64,000 nucleotides of DNA from Prosapia bicincta (GCA_036971475.1 JBAIZL010000001.1:153980044-154044043), one strand, 5' to 3'. Shown: positions 21,501 to 35,077, counted from the first letter of the stretch. Notes: generated from the letters alone by a model not told the origin. Translations and numbers: made by a program.

Positions 21501-24500
21501 TTTCCTTGACGTGATCTTAAGTATATTTAACTGGCGTTGATTTTTAATTGTTTATTTGAAATCTAGTTGAAATAGGAGGAACTCGCAACAGAGTTTTCGT
21601 GTTATTAATTATGTTTAGCCGTGGTTACGTTATTTGATTTTATTATATATTTTACCCGTAATCGTGTCAAAATATCTAACGTTTTTACATTTATTAATAG
21701 TGAGTGTATTGCATTATGTTGGTTTGAAAACTCCATAGTGCATTTCGTTGTGTAATTGCAAATAATTGTGTAATTTAAATGGACCTAATCATAAGATTAT
21801 ACAAGTTGGATGAATATATAATGTTCTAATACACTTACATACATTCATATACCCTACCCAAACGTGTGTATGCGGGTGTGTGTGTTGTGAATTAGTTTAA
21901 CACTAATTCTATTTAAATATTTAAATAAATCTGACCCGAAATTCTATGCCAAAGCTTGGGTGACATTTCGCGTATACACCCGTCGTACAACAGGCATGTG
22001 CAACGCCTACATGAATACATTAAGAAGCAAAAAGGAAACGCCACTTCAGCACCACTTCAAATATAATTACTTTCCCTCCTATATAGCCAACAACACAACC
22101 GAAAAGATTTTAAAATTCATTTTCAAAGATGTTTTTCTTTAATTAAAAGAACACGGGCCATTTATAGAATCGCTGATAAAAAAATGTTTTGAATAAAATC
22201 TTGCAGCGACCTGTTTATATTTTAGTATTGAGAGAAAATTATTATTTTGCATTTATGTTTAAATTTATTGGTCGAAAAATCGTTTTTAATCGATTAGGAT
22301 TGATCCTAACATCGGGTCAGGTTGAGCGTGACACCTCCCTTCAACTCGTCTGAGAGCAAGCTACCGAGGCTACACGTTCCTAGTGCTACTAGTATGAGGT
22401 AACGGGCGTAATTCCTTTATTATCCCATTAAAGAGTTGGTCTGTTTAAGATTCCCATTAGCGACCGTGCATCAAGGAGATTTACACCCTATAAAACCAAC
22501 CCTTGACTAACCTTCGTAGACGATTGTAATCATAGTGGCTAATCACCGTAACGTCCGCGCGACGCCTTCACCTTTGTTGCGACGTATCTGGAGTTCAGGA
22601 TTTCCTCGTAGAAATTCGTTTTTATGAGATTTCTAACCAGTTCTTGTGTTTTATTAGTAGCAGTATTTAGTATTATTAGTTAAGGAAGATCGAACCCTGC
22701 AAATGCATGATTAATAAACCACAGATGTGGTCCGGAAAAAACTATCCAAAAAACTTGAAATAAAGTTATAATTAAAAAAAATTAAAACTTGTAGTCACGT
22801 GTTAGAATTTTCGAAGCTGCAAGGTGTTTGAACAGTTATTTTTGTAATTCTTTTCCAGCGAGATAGGTTAAAAGACCAATATCCAACCAGCAGTTCATTC
22901 CATCGCTACACGGTAACACCACTCCGCAGAGCCGGGGTTGGCAAGTATTTTCTCCGTTTAGTTTTATTATAAGTCTTTCTGTACCTGACACATGTGGTAT
23001 TAGACACCTTCGCATGGCCATGCCACCAGTATATTTATTCAGATTAAATATGTATTTCTTTATCTGTTATCAATGTAACAAAAAATTATTTGTGCGTGTG
23101 CAACAGAAATCAATGTAAAGCAAAATATGTACAGAATTAGAGAACATCAAAATCTAAAAGAACTTGTGTGCAAAGATAACCATAAAAATAGATAACTTGT
23201 ACTAGAGAAATGCTACTACTAACTGTGTATTTAGTTAGCAAGTTTATCAGTTAACTGAACTTATTGTTGAATTCGTATTATATACCTTTTTTCAAAATGC
23301 AAAGTATTAAACGTGCCTATTACTAAGCAGCTGACTGAGACATCGCAGCTGTGACGTCATTGTGTGTCATAGTGATGCAAAGTTATATTTCTATGCATTA
23401 CACATTCTATACTATCCTTTAGATAGATTAACATTACATTCTTCCACGGCGAATGAAGAGGGAAGGGTTTTTTTTATTTAAGTGTGACTTAAATCTAATC
23501 GTGAAATTATACGAACTGAACTATTTATCTCCTATTCGCGTCCATAAGCTTTTAAATAACTCTACGGTCGTAATCAGGTGATGCTACACGAGACTTCGTT
23601 GAAAAGTATTATATGATGTCATACAATGCTTGCATAAATAACAACAAATAATCAGTAAAATTATGCTATTCAAAATGTGACAAAGGTTGTTTGCACAGAT
23701 TGCAGTTGGTTCAAAATTACAAGTTTTATCGTTTCGAAGACACGCTGAATATAATCGTAGTCTGTGGCGCCAAGTGTGCCCTTGGGTATCATGAGATGGC
23801 TGATGTTTGCAACCATTTACTGTCATCTTCGGTTTCGTCGTCTAAACGAATAGAGTAAAATGAACTCTTTTTATTTTGAAATAGTTTTTCTTAAGTAACT
23901 GCGAACAAATTCTTAACCTATTCTATTTGTTTGTAGATAGATTAATTGGTAGTTGTTTGTTTTTAGTTTTAGTTGTACGTCTCTATTTAAGATTTCTGTG
24001 TTTTTTTTCTTTTTGATTTCCCGTTCGTATTCTCTTAGTGGTCTCTTAGTGCTTTAAAAACATAAAGTTACTATTAGTTTTAGTCGCAACGCAATGATTT
24101 CAACCTTGCTGAGGGTTTCGCTAAAAACAAATAGAATGTGTTGCACATAAAACTCATGGAGAAATGAATTTTAAATGAAAGCGAAACAACTCTAAGGCTT
24201 CATGGTTCTCGGCTTCGAAGTAGAAATCGCAACGTAAGAAGGATTACGCGTGCGGAACCACTGTAGGAGCATTACTTCATTCCGTTACATCAAACTGTAA
24301 GGCACAAAACGTTGTTGTGGCGGAACATATCGACATCTTAGTAACTTGGGCCGGGAGAGCAAAGGTGGAGGAAGACATTTATTCCCTGAAGCTAGGAAAG
24401 CAAAATGCCTCTTCAGAGCTATATTCCTCTAAACGTTTTGAAATAAATTACGAAAAGTATGGGGAGGGAGTTGGTACTTTTTTCTCATTGCTCGGTATTC

Positions 24501-24607
24501 AACTTCAGTACATTTTAATAACGTTTTAAAAAAACAAGGTAGGCCTGTTTTGCGATTTGATTTTTGTTGAACCTACAGTTAAGACAACTGTCAAAACATT
24601 GCAGCAA
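21501..24607. other. Intron sequence without recognisable features
   Basis: No open frame longer than 80 codons and none with family resemblance. A moderately GC-rich, non-AT stretch at 22310-22620 could be an old dispersed repeat, but I could not find its ends. Confidence 0.4.
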
Positions 24608-25136
24608 TTATAAATCAGGAGAAAAAGTATAAGCGAGAGAGTGATGGAGGAAGACAAAGAGGACAAGCGAGAGAGTAATGGAGGAAGAGAAAGAGAACAA
24701 GCGAGAGAGATGGAGGAAGAGAAAGAGGAGAAGCGAGAGAGTGATGGAGGAAGAGAAAGAGGACAAGCGAGAGAGTGGTGGAGGAAGAAAAAGAGCTAAC
24801 GAGAGAGTGATGGAGGAAGTGAAAGGTGAAAAACGAGAGAGTGGTGAAGGAAGAGAAAAAGGACAAGCGAGAGCGTGGTAAAAGAAAAGAAAGGTAATAA
24901 TCGAGAGAGTGGTGGAGAAAGAGAAAGATGGCAAGCGAAAGAGTGGTGGAGGAAGAGAAAGAGGACAAGCGAGAGAGTGACGAAGGAATACAAAGAGGAC
25001 AAGCGAGAGAGTGATGGAGAAAGAGAAAGAAGACATGCGAGAGAGTGGTGGAGGAAGAGAAAAGTGACAAGCGAGAGAGTGATGGAGGAAGAGAAAGGTG
25101 ACAAGCGAGAGAGTGATGGAGGAAGAGAAAGATGAC
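24608..25136. repeat. 34-bp homopurine minisatellite, about 15 units
   Basis: The + strand is almost pure purine. The unit GACAAGCGAGAGAGTGATGG followed by AGGAAGAGAAAGAG repeats every 33-36 bases. Long purine/pyrimidine asymmetry favours triplex (H-DNA) structures. Long open frames on both strands, encoding simple Ser/Leu/Phe or Glu/Lys/Arg repeats, result from low complexity and are not genes. Confidence 0.95.
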
Positions 25137-27387
25137 ATCGATAATGCGTTTTGATTTAATTTATTTTTAATTTTTATTGTAATAATTGTGTAATACATAT
25201 TTTCTCATATTTTGATAATACTAAACATTAAAATATATGTGTAGAATAATTTTTCCGTTATATTTTACCTCTACCTCTCTAAATTTTAATTAAAATAAAA
25301 TATAATTTTAAAAGGTTTGTTTTTAAAGAATAATATAGTAAATGATAAATTATATTTTAAGTAACGAAAATCGTATACTTTTAAATCGTATATTAGAACA
25401 ACTGAAAGTATTTTATTATTTAAAAATACTTTCAAGGGGTATTGCAACGGTTGTTATATATTTAAACATCTTAAATTATATTTAAAAATTCATAAAATGT
25501 TGATTCTCCACAATTCAACGATGTTAAACTGAAAAGAAAAATTATAACCACTATTTTTATATTTTTATCGTAAGGGTTGATCATAAGGGCGTTTCAGCAG
25601 AAAAATTATATTCTATTCGTAAAATAATCTGCATGTTTAATTCATTTCAAGTTCTAAAAATCTTTTCTTTGAATTATTTTTCAACTTCATTACTGCCTCA
25701 AGGGATGATTTTAAGGGTTTAAACTTTGTGTTGAACATAAGGGTATTAACATTCCAAGTTCGAGAATATCAGGAGATAAAAATATCTCTTTTAAACATTA
25801 TTTTAATCAATTAGATGGTATATGCTACAGTTTTATAATATTTTGCAATAAGGGGTAATAAAATCCCCCCCTAAAATATAAAAAGTATCCTCTGGCACAG
25901 AGTAGATTTTCAAGTAGAAGATGAATATATATATACATACATTATACATTATTACTACATTATTATACATATATACATTATTATACATTACATATTATAC
26001 ATATATACATATGTTATATATATATATATATATATATATAATACATTTTTTTTTAATCTGTAAATTACAGACCTTATACAATAATTCCCTATAAAAAAAA
26101 AATAAATAAAACTCTAACAAAGATTTTTATTATTATTACAGAGGTTATTTAGTATTATTTAAGTTTATCTAACCGCACTTAATTATTCCAAATAATTATT
26201 AATTCCGTATATTTGCCGTCCATGACTTTACTAAGCGTCGCATGAATGTTATGCAAGATTTTCTCTGTGCAAAACATACACAGTCGGGCCAGTCATATAT
26301 ACATCGTAATTTTAAAATAATCAGTAATTGTTTATAATAATTATATTAAAAAATATATATGGCCTATATTCAGAATTTTTTAAAACTATTATTTTTGTTT
26401 TCTTATGTTGAGGAAATTTAAAACTTTGTAAAATGCGTAACCTAACGTTATTCTTCCCTTTTAAATACCGTAGAGTAGGCTATTTAATATCTATTATTCT
26501 GGTGAAAAATGTATTCACTCACATTAATAACGAATGGAGTTACTAAAGTTGAGACTTAGCTGATTGTGTTGCGTTAAAACTGAAAACTTTGTACTTCTTG
26601 GTTAATTTAAACCTCCATCGTCATCTTCAGACTATTGACAGAGTACCTGTCGTTGTAGGCAAGGCGCCTTAAGCCCGCGTGTGTGCGTAGGCATCTCCAC
26701 GTGTTTCCACCCGCTCTACTTCCCCCTTATTGACATCTCAGCCAGACGTGTGTCAGAAGGCCCTATTAAGCCTCGTATAGAATCGTATTATGTGTCAGCA
26801 ACACGATTGACGTGTTAGATTCTCTTTATTTTATTTGCCTTTAATTTTTATATCAAATTGGCAAGATGCCAGTTAAATTACACACATTTCAAATATTAAT
26901 TAGAGACGCATTTATTAGACCTGTCTTGAAAACTGGGCTAAATATTCATAAGGCGCGTGCGCCATAAAGTGTCATTCCATTACCATACATTTAATGAAGA
27001 AGGTATACAATCCATATAAACAGCCTGCATTTGCACTCTTCCTTCCTCAGTAGCCACACCAGACATTAAAAGTGTCTTGAACATGCTTTCAGTAGTACAC
27101 CCAGAAAATTAATTTTTAGGGGTGTCCGAGCTGGATCCTGAAAAAAACATTTTACGCTATTTTAGATGAAGTCTGTCATTTTTAAACAGAAATTTGTTTT
27201 CACTAGCTTCAATTAACAATTTGTACAAATTTAATGAGGGTAGGAATTTACGTAAATATTACAAATCACGAGATTTTTCTTGAGACGTTAAAGTTGTAAT
27301 TTAAGTTTGAGTCATTCCAAATTAGGTTTTATGACTAAATAGTGCATTTTTATAGCGTTTTAGTAAGTAAAAGGAAAAGTACCCTTA
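25137..27387. other. Intron sequence without recognisable features
   Basis: Very AT-rich. A TA-rich patch with TATACATTAT repeats lies at about 25925-26042. A more GC-rich patch at 26640-26760 has no recognisable identity. Confidence 0.4.
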
Positions 27388-27791
27388 GTAGTTTCTTTCC
27401 TAGGAAGCTATGTAGTAGTCTTTCCTAAGAAGCTATGTAGTAGTTTCTTTCCTAAGAAGCTATGTAGTAGTTTCTTTCCTAAGAAGCTATGTAGCAGTTT
27501 CTTTCCTAAGAAGCTATGTAGCAGTTTCTTTCCTAAGAAGCTACGTAGTAGTGTCTTTCCTAAGAAGCTATGTAGCAGTTTCTTTCCTAAGAAGCTACGT
27601 AGTAGTTTCTTTCCTAAGAAGCTATGTAGCAGTTTCTTTCCTAAGAAGCTATGTAGTAGTTTCTTTCCCAAGAAGCTATGTAGTAGTTTCTTTCCTAAGA
27701 AGCTATGTAGTAGTAGTAGTTTCTTTCCTAAGAAGCTATGTAGCAGTTTCTTTCCTAAAAAGCTATTTAGTAGTTTATTTCCTAAGAAGAA
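27388..27791. repeat. 27-bp minisatellite array, about 15 units
   Basis: The unit TTTCTTTCCTAAGAAGCTAT plus GTAGTAG or GTAGCAG repeats every 27 bases, with a small GTAGTAGTAG expansion near 27710. The open frames it creates on both strands (nine-residue repeats) are a result of the multiple-of-three period. Confidence 0.95.
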
Positions 27792-27954
27792 TGGTTATTC
27801 CTAAAACCACTCTTAAAAATCTTTGGTATGCTGACTTAGCGCGTAGAAAATGTGCTCCTATAGTTTTGTCAGAATCGCCTATATGTAGGGCTTATATATA
27901 TGTGTGTGTGTATATATTTCTAGGTTTTGCAACACTGTTTTCTTGTATTCACTG

Positions 27955-28172
27955 ATCACTTTCACTATATGTACTTAAACAAGAATCTTACTTGGTATTT
28001 CCAAGTAGTATCTCCATCATCGGGCATCACTGACCGGGGGGTTGTAGTAGATTGCAGTCTACAACTCCCGGTCAGTGATGCCCGATGATGGAGATACTAC
28101 CAATCTTTGAAAGTTAAATCGCATAAATACCAAGTAAGATTCTTGTTTAAGTACATATAATGAAAGTGATAT
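27955..28172. mobile_element. Foldback element (inverted repeat with short loop)
   Basis: The outer arms CTTGTTTAAGTACATA-type and the inner arms CCATCATCGGGCATCACTGACC / GGTCAGTGATGCCCGATGATGG (20 of these bases shown in part) are inverse copies around a short centre near 28050. The right arm contains about 27 bases (AATCTTTGAAAGTTAAATCG and following) absent from the left. The outer flanks CACTTTCACTATATGTACTT and its inverse also match. It codes for nothing. Confidence 0.85.
28078..28124 (+). ncRNA. Decayed hammerhead-like motif in foldback
   Basis: The order AUGC, CCGAUGA, a stem with AGAU/AUCU, GAA, AGUUAAAU, C, GCAU fits a hammerhead with stem I AUGC/GCAU. The first box has C in place of the invariant U4, so activity is unlikely. 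The left arm has lost the corresponding segment. Confidence 0.38.
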
Positions 28173-28639
28173 ATTATTCATTCGTCTTAATATTATTTAA
28201 AAACGTTGAGTGATGTAGAAGCCATCATGTTTATGAATATAGAAATGCTGTTAGTAACTAACGGATTTTTAAAACACTGTAACATTTATTTGTATGTTAC
28301 ACTTTCCTATAGCAGCACTAATTTTCTATTATTGAGGAGATGTGTCACATTTTAATTCAGACCACTGACTTCTTAGCTGTTGTAGGTGAGTTTGGGGTAG
28401 GATAGGGATATTAGGTGTATTTTTAATGAATATTGGGGGTTATAAATCAGAATAATAAGTCCTACTATAGGCAAGTGTTACATGCTAATATATCTTTAAT
28501 TACTTTCAGGCGAAACCAGTAGCTCAAGTGATGATTGTATCAAATAATATTAACGAAATATATTTTAAGAATGTATTAATTTTTTGTAATTAATTATATT
28601 TCAAATTGCTATTGAAGATGCAGATCTTTAAATAAATTT

Positions 28640-29060
28640 GGCCAAACCCGAAGAGATCAAATAGAAAACTTGAAACTGGAATCCGCAGAACTGGAAAAAG
28701 TTTAAATATTTGGGAACGTAATTTTCGTCAGGTGGGAATCAAATGGACGGAAAATAACGAACGAATAAACAAAAGTAGACAACTATTAAGAACTTTAAAC
28801 TTAGTTTGATGCATTAAAAGAATAGAAGAGGAAATTACTTTCGGCAAATGTATCTAACAACATACTTAGTGTAACTGAATCATGAGAAGTAAAAAGAGGA
28901 AGCAGACCGATGCAGGAAAGACGACGTGCGTAATCCTATGGGAGTAAAAAAATAAATTTCTTTTGACATTGAAACAAGTGATTGAAGAGGCAGTGGTAGT
29001 TCGGTATATGCAGAATTGCCCCTACGAAAGACAGAAAAATCTGGAAAGTGGGAGCAAAGA
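28640..29060 (+). pseudogene. Decayed LINE reverse-transcriptase tail
   Basis: In shifting frames the + strand gives ELEKV, then FKYLGT and FSSGGNQMDGK, then pieces like TES.EVKRGSRPMQERRR. These follow the order of the post-palm region of common endonuclease/reverse-transcriptase LINEs (x-FKYLGS-x-SSDG, ESW-x-L). There are several stops and frame changes, and no catalytic domain remains. The family cannot be fixed. It runs straight into an AT tract at about 29068. Confidence 0.5.
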
Positions 29061-29061
29061 A

Positions 29062-29065
<4 letters not shown>

Positions 29066-29105
<40 letters not shown>

Positions 29106-29226
29106 AAAAAAAAACTATAAAGTACAGTAGTGTAATTATAAATAATAAACAGTTATAAATCCTGGCTACAAATATTTACACAACCTTAATATATGTAAAT
29201 ATGTGTAGCCATGATCCATAATTGCT

Positions 29227-29281
<55 letters not shown>

Positions 29282-29401
29282 AAAAAAAACTAAAAAGTAC
29301 AGTAGTGTAATTATAAATAATAAACAGTTATAAATCCTGGCTACAAATATTTACACAACCTTAATATATGTAAATATGTGTAGCCATGATCCATAATTGC
29401 T

Positions 29402-29444
<43 letters not shown>

Positions 29445-29565
29445 AAAAAAAAACTAAAAAGTACAGTAGTGTAATTATAAATAATAAACAGTTATAAATC
29501 CTGGCTACAAATATTTACACAACCTTAATATATGTAAATATGTGTAGCCATGATCCATAATTGCT

Positions 29566-29602
<37 letters not shown>

Positions 29603-29722
29603 AAAAAAAACTAAAAAGTACAGTAGTGTAATTATAAATAATAAACAGTTTTAAATCCTGGCTACAAATATTTACACAACCTTAATATATGTAAATATGT
29701 GTAGCCATGATCCATAATTGCT

Positions 29723-29791
<69 letters not shown>

Positions 29792-30211
29792 AAAAAAAAC
29801 TAAAAAGTACAGTAGTGTAATTATAAATAATAAACAGTTATAAATCCTGGCTACAAATATTTACACAACCTTAATATATGTAAATATGTGTAGCCATGAT
29901 CCATAATTGCTTATTATATATATGTATATATATATATATATATACAAAAAAAAACTAAAAAGTACAGTAGTGTAATTATAAATAATAAACAGTTATAAAT
30001 CCTGGCTACAAATATTTACACAACCTTAATATATGTAAATATGTGTAGCCATGATCCATAATTGCTTATTATATATATATATATATATACAAAAAAAAAC
30101 TAAAAAGTACAGTAGTGTAATTATAAATAATAAACAGTTATAAATCCTGGCTACAAATATTTACACAACCTTAATATATGTAAATATGTGTAGCCATGAT
30201 CCATAATTGCT

Positions 30212-30270
<59 letters not shown>

Positions 30271-30390
30271 AAAAAAAACTAAAAAGTACAGTAGTGTAAT
30301 TATAAATAATAAACAGTTTTAAATCCTGGCTACAAATATTTACACAACCTTAATATATGTAAATATGTGTAGCCATGATCCATAATTGCT

Positions 30391-30443
<53 letters not shown>

Positions 30444-30563
30444 AAAAAAAACTAAAAAGTACAGTAGTGTAATTATAAATAATAAACAGTTTTAAATCCT
30501 GGCTACAAATATTTACACAACCTTAATATATGTAAATATGTGTAGCCATGATCCATAATTGCT

Positions 30564-30642
<79 letters not shown>

Positions 30643-30655
30643 CTATATATATATA
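29066..30655. repeat. Composite array: PLE-tail-like unit alternating with (TA)n, 9 copies
   Basis: A core of about 125 bases (ACTAAAAAGTACAGTAGTGT to ATGATCCATAATTGCTTATT) is repeated nine times, each separated by a (TA)n tract of very different length. Cores are nearly identical (ACAGTTATAAA versus ACAGTTTTAAA is the main variant). Each core contains a hairpin: GGCTACAAATATTTACA pairs with TGTAAATATGTGTAGCC, one mismatch. Part of the core (CAGTAGTGTAATTAT ... ATATTTACA) resembles the outer end of the PLE at 59260-60245, so the unit probably derives from a Penelope-like tail. Confidence 0.93.
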
Positions 30656-31148
30656 TTAATGTCGGTCAAAATAGTATTCCATTGTTACAATAGCTTGTCA
30701 ATGTTACAATGAAACTGAAATGTGTTACCAATAAGTTATAAGTGTCATCCATGTCATAAAATATTTTAACAGAAGTATAGCAATCAAGTTGCATTAGCGT
30801 ACTGCGTTCACATCCCTACTAATGCAGATTTCAAGTAACGCCTGCTCAGTCAGGTAAAATGTTCATTGACGTCAAAGGAATTGCCAGCCACGAATGCACT
30901 TAGCAAGCTCGTAGCTGGAAACAAATGCAATTGTAGTCCTTTAAGTTTAGCGTTTCCAGGGAATAAACAACCACGTTACACCCTCTCGGGAATCCATTCC
31001 GCCTACTCACTTTTCTGACTGAAGGTCTGTTTCTTTTTAGTGACATACTCTTTGTCCGCACGGTTGTTAAAGGAAGTAAAGCTATGTTTGATCATAATGG
31101 GCGGAATAAGATATTGTTACCTCATGTTTAACTCTCTTACCTGAGGAT

Positions 31149-32876
31149 ATCAAATATCGCCATTGATCTAACTTGGTTGCTGCTGCAAACGCACGTTACG
31201 TCATCTCTCTTGGAGGCTATCCGCACTGGACACTTGCTCCGTTAGGGTGGGTCTTGCCTTTCGTTGCCGGTTAGAGCAGGGATAACACGCCTCCTTATAT
31301 CGCCATTGATCTAACTTGGTTGCTGCTGCAAACGCACGTTGCGTCATCTCTCTTGGAGGCTATCCGCACTGGACACTTGCTCCGTTAGGGTGGGTCTTGC
31401 CTTTCTTTGCCGGATAGAGCAGGGATAACACGCCTCCTTATATCGCCATTGATCTAACTTGGTTGCTGCTGCAAACGCACATTACGTCATCTCTCTTGGA
31501 GGCTATCCGCACTGGACACTTGCTCCGTTAGGGTGGGTCTTGCCTTTCGTTGCCGGTTAGAGCAGGGATAACAGGCCTCCTTATATCGCCATTGATCTAA
31601 CTTGGTTGCTGCTGCAAACGCACGTTGCGTCATCTCTCTTGGAGGCTATCCGCACTGGACACTTGCTCCGTTAGGGTGGGTCTTGCCTTTCTTTGCCGGA
31701 TAGAGCAGGGATAACACGCCTCCTTATATCGCCATTGATCTAACTTGGTTGCTGCTGCAAACGCACGTTACGTCATCTCTCTTGGAGGTTATCCGCACTG
31801 GACACTTGCTCCGTTAGGATGGGTCTTGCCTTTCGTTGCCGGTTAGAGCAGGGATAACACGCCTCCTTATATCGCCATTGATCTAACTTGGTTGCTGCTG
31901 CAAACGCACGTTGCGTCATCTCTCTTGGAGGCTATCCGCACTGGACACTTGCTCCGTTAGGGTGGGTCTTGCCTTTCGTTGCCGGATAGAGCAGGGATAA
32001 CACGCCTCCTTATATCGCCATTGATCTAACTTGGTTGCTGCTGCAAACGCACGTTACGTCATCTCTCTTGGAGGCTATCCGCACTGGACACTTGTTCCGT
32101 TAGGGTGGGTCTTGCCTTTCGTTGCCGGTTAGAGCAGGGATAACACGCCTCCTTATATCGCCATTGATCTAACTTGGTTGCTGCTGCAAACGCACGTTAC
32201 GTCATCTCTCTTGGAGGTTATCCGCACTGGACACTTGCTCCGTTAGGATGGGTCTTGCCTTTCGTTGCCGGTTAGAGCAGGGATATCACGCCTCCTTATA
32301 TCGCCATTGATCTAACTTGGTTGCTGCTGCAAACGCACGTTGCGTCATCTCTCTTGGAGGCTATCCGCACTGGACACTTGCTCCGTTAGGGTGGGTCTTG
32401 CCTTTCGTTGCCGGATAGAGCAGGGATAACACGCCTCCTTATATCGCCATTGATCTAACTTGGTTGCTGCTGCAAACGCACGTTACGTCATCTCTCTTGG
32501 AGGCTATCCGCACTGGACACTTGTTCCGTTAGGGTGGGTCTTGCCTTTCGTTGCCGGTTAGAGCAGGGATAACACGCCTCCTTATATCGCCATTGATCTA
32601 ACTTGGTTGCTGCTGCAAATGCACGTTACGTCATCTCTCTTGGAGGCTATCCGCACTGGACACTTGCTCCGTTAGGGTGGGTCTTGCCTTTCGTTGCCGG
32701 TTAGAGCAGGGATAACAGGCCTCCTTATATCGCCATTGATCTAACTTGGTTGCTGCTGCAAACGCACGTTACTTCATCTCTCTTGGAGGCTATCCGCACT
32801 GGACACTTGCTCCGTTAGGGTGGGTCTTGCCTTTCGTTGCCGGATAGAGCAGGGATAACAGGCCTCCTTATATCGC
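31149..32876. repeat. 143-bp tandem array, 12 units
   Basis: The unit, containing ATCGCCATTGATCTAACTTG and TCTCTTGGAGGCTATCCGCA, repeats every 143 bases. Variants alternate between neighbouring units (GTTGCCGGTTAG versus TTTGCCGGATAG, ACGTTACGTC versus ACGTTGCGTC), giving a two-unit (286-base) higher-order period over much of the array. It is notably less AT-rich than its surroundings. Confidence 0.96.
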
Positions 32877-33446
32877 CACAATATCCATACTTTTATACGT
32901 ATTGTCCAATATAATGTAAAGATGTAACTAACTTTCCAGTCAGGCCGAAACTCGCGCATTCTTTCGTATATTATAATATTTATACAAGATGCGTGCGCGT
33001 GTATAACTACGCCAAGTTGTTTTATTTGAATCCGATCATAGAACCTATTGCTTTATACTGTAATTAGGTTTATCCATATAAATCAGTAACAGTAGTGACA
33101 AGGGGAATTAACTAACCCTAGAAAACCGTAACCTTAATACCTGTTGTTTGAGGGCTCATCGACTGTTGGCTGTTTTCCTGATACATTTCTAAATAGTTTT
33201 ACAATAATTAAGACTACATTATTTTTTTAATTGTAGGTAAACCTCTTGATGTTTGACTATCTTTCTACTATAGTTTGGAAAATACATGCCTGATTATTTT
33301 TCTGTAGTCTTTGGAACATGCCAATTAACTATTGTCGATGTTTCCATTATTTGTAATATCGTCTGACTTTTAATATCGCATTACTTCATGTCCTGGAACA
33401 TTCACTGTTGTTATTTTCCAGGAATTTGTATTTGTAGTTTTAGGGC

Positions 33447-34250
33447 GACCATCCAATAGCTTACAAAGATTGGGAAAGCATTGTGAATACAGGTAGGTCC
33501 AGCCAATAGCTTACAAATATTGGGAAAGCATTGTGAATACATGTAGGTCCAACCAATAGCTTACAAAGATTGGGAAAGCATTGTGAATACATGTAGGTCC
33601 AGCCAATAGCTTACAAAGATTGGGAAAGCATTGTGAATACAGGTAGGTTCAGCCAATAGCTTACAAAGATTGGGAAAGCATTGTGAATACATGTAGGTCC
33701 AGCCAATAGCTTACAAAGATTGGGAAAGCATTGTGAATACAGGTAGGTCCAGCCAATAGCTTACAAAGATTGGGAAAGCATTGTGAATACAAGTAGGTCC
33801 AGCCAATAGCTTACAAAGATTGGGAAAGCATTGTGAATACAGGTAGGTCCAGCCAATAGCTTACAAAGATTGGGAAAGCATTGTGAATACAGGTAGGTCC
33901 AGCCAATAGCTTACAAAGATTGGGAAAGCATTGTGAATACAAGTAGGTCCAGCCAATAGCTTACAAAGATTGGGAAAGCATTGTGAATACAGGTAGGTCC
34001 AGCCAATAGCTTACAAAGATTGGGAAAGCATTGTGAATACAAGTAGGTCCAGCCAATAGCTTACAAAGATTGGGAAAGCATCGTGAATACAGGTAGGTCC
34101 AGCCAATAGCTTACAAAGATTGGGAAAGCATTGTGAATACAAGTAGGTCCAGCCAATAGCTTACAAAGATTGGGAAAGTATTGTGAATACAAGTAGGTCC
34201 AGCCAATAGCTTACAAAGATTGGGAAAGCATTGTGAATACAGGTAGGTTC
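33447..34250. repeat. 50-bp tandem array, 16 units
   Basis: AGCCAATAGCTTACAAAGAT repeats every 50 bases. The chief variation is AGGTAGG, ATGTAGG or AAGTAGG at the unit end. Neighbouring sequence on both sides is unique. Confidence 0.96.
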
Positions 34251-35074
34251 AAGTTGGAGACATGAAACCCACTGGGACAGCGTATGGGAGAGTTCTGCTC
34301 TCTACTTGTCATAAAAAGATGTCTTCTCATTAAGCCCCTTGTACACACAATTTTCTCTAGGTTCTATTATTATTACCTATCATCATTTCTGTCATTACAT
34401 TTTGTTTATTTTAGTGTATTTTTAACTATTATTGATTTTGATATATTTTTGAGAATTTTATTTTCTCTCTGCTCCCTTTCTCTCTCTCTCTCTCTCTCTG
34501 ACTTTTGCGTCTGCAATTCATATTATTTTTGTATTTAATTAGCGGGAATATGGAAAACCACTTACATTGGTATATTGCTTACTTCTTTGACAGAGTTAAA
34601 GTTTACAAAGTTGTAATTATATTATATCCTAGGGGTTGAATGAAAATGTTCGTATCAAGTGGTTACCTTGGAAAATCTTATCTTCTTTATTAGTTTGGTC
34701 TTGTAGCATTTTCTCTTAATATTAAATACCTTTTATGAAAACCACATTATATAAATCCCTACATTGTAATTTAAAAAATTGACATCACTAGTAGGTACAC
34801 ATATAAGGGTAGACATGTTGTGTACACAATAGCGGCTGTGAGGGTAGAGGGTGGGATCGATGCCGCCCTACAGACAGACGCCAGTCTCACTCTGGCTACC
34901 GACGGCATAAGGTGAACGGAGGCCGCGAGACATAACCTCACTCTCTGTCTAGGTAAGCCGAATTTTATGCAGGGTAGTTCATTTACACTCATTAATAATT
35001 ATGAAGTTGTTTAAAATGCATCTACAACTATTTATGCTTTCGAGTAATTACTCTTATAGACAAATATCATGACG

Positions 35075-35077
<3 letters not shown>
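34251..35077. other. Intron sequence with a (TC)n tract
   Basis: A TC microsatellite lies at about 34470-34500. Nothing else is recognised; the 84-codon frame at 34284 is low complexity. Confidence 0.5.

Noticed and set aside
24608..25198. 196-codon and overlapping open frames rich in Ser/Leu/Phe or Glu/Arg
   Set aside because: These are translations of a low-complexity purine array, present in several frames on both strands.
27408..27955. Frames with KKLLHSFLG or SFLRSYVVV repeats
   Set aside because: Result of the 27-bp period; no other evidence for coding.
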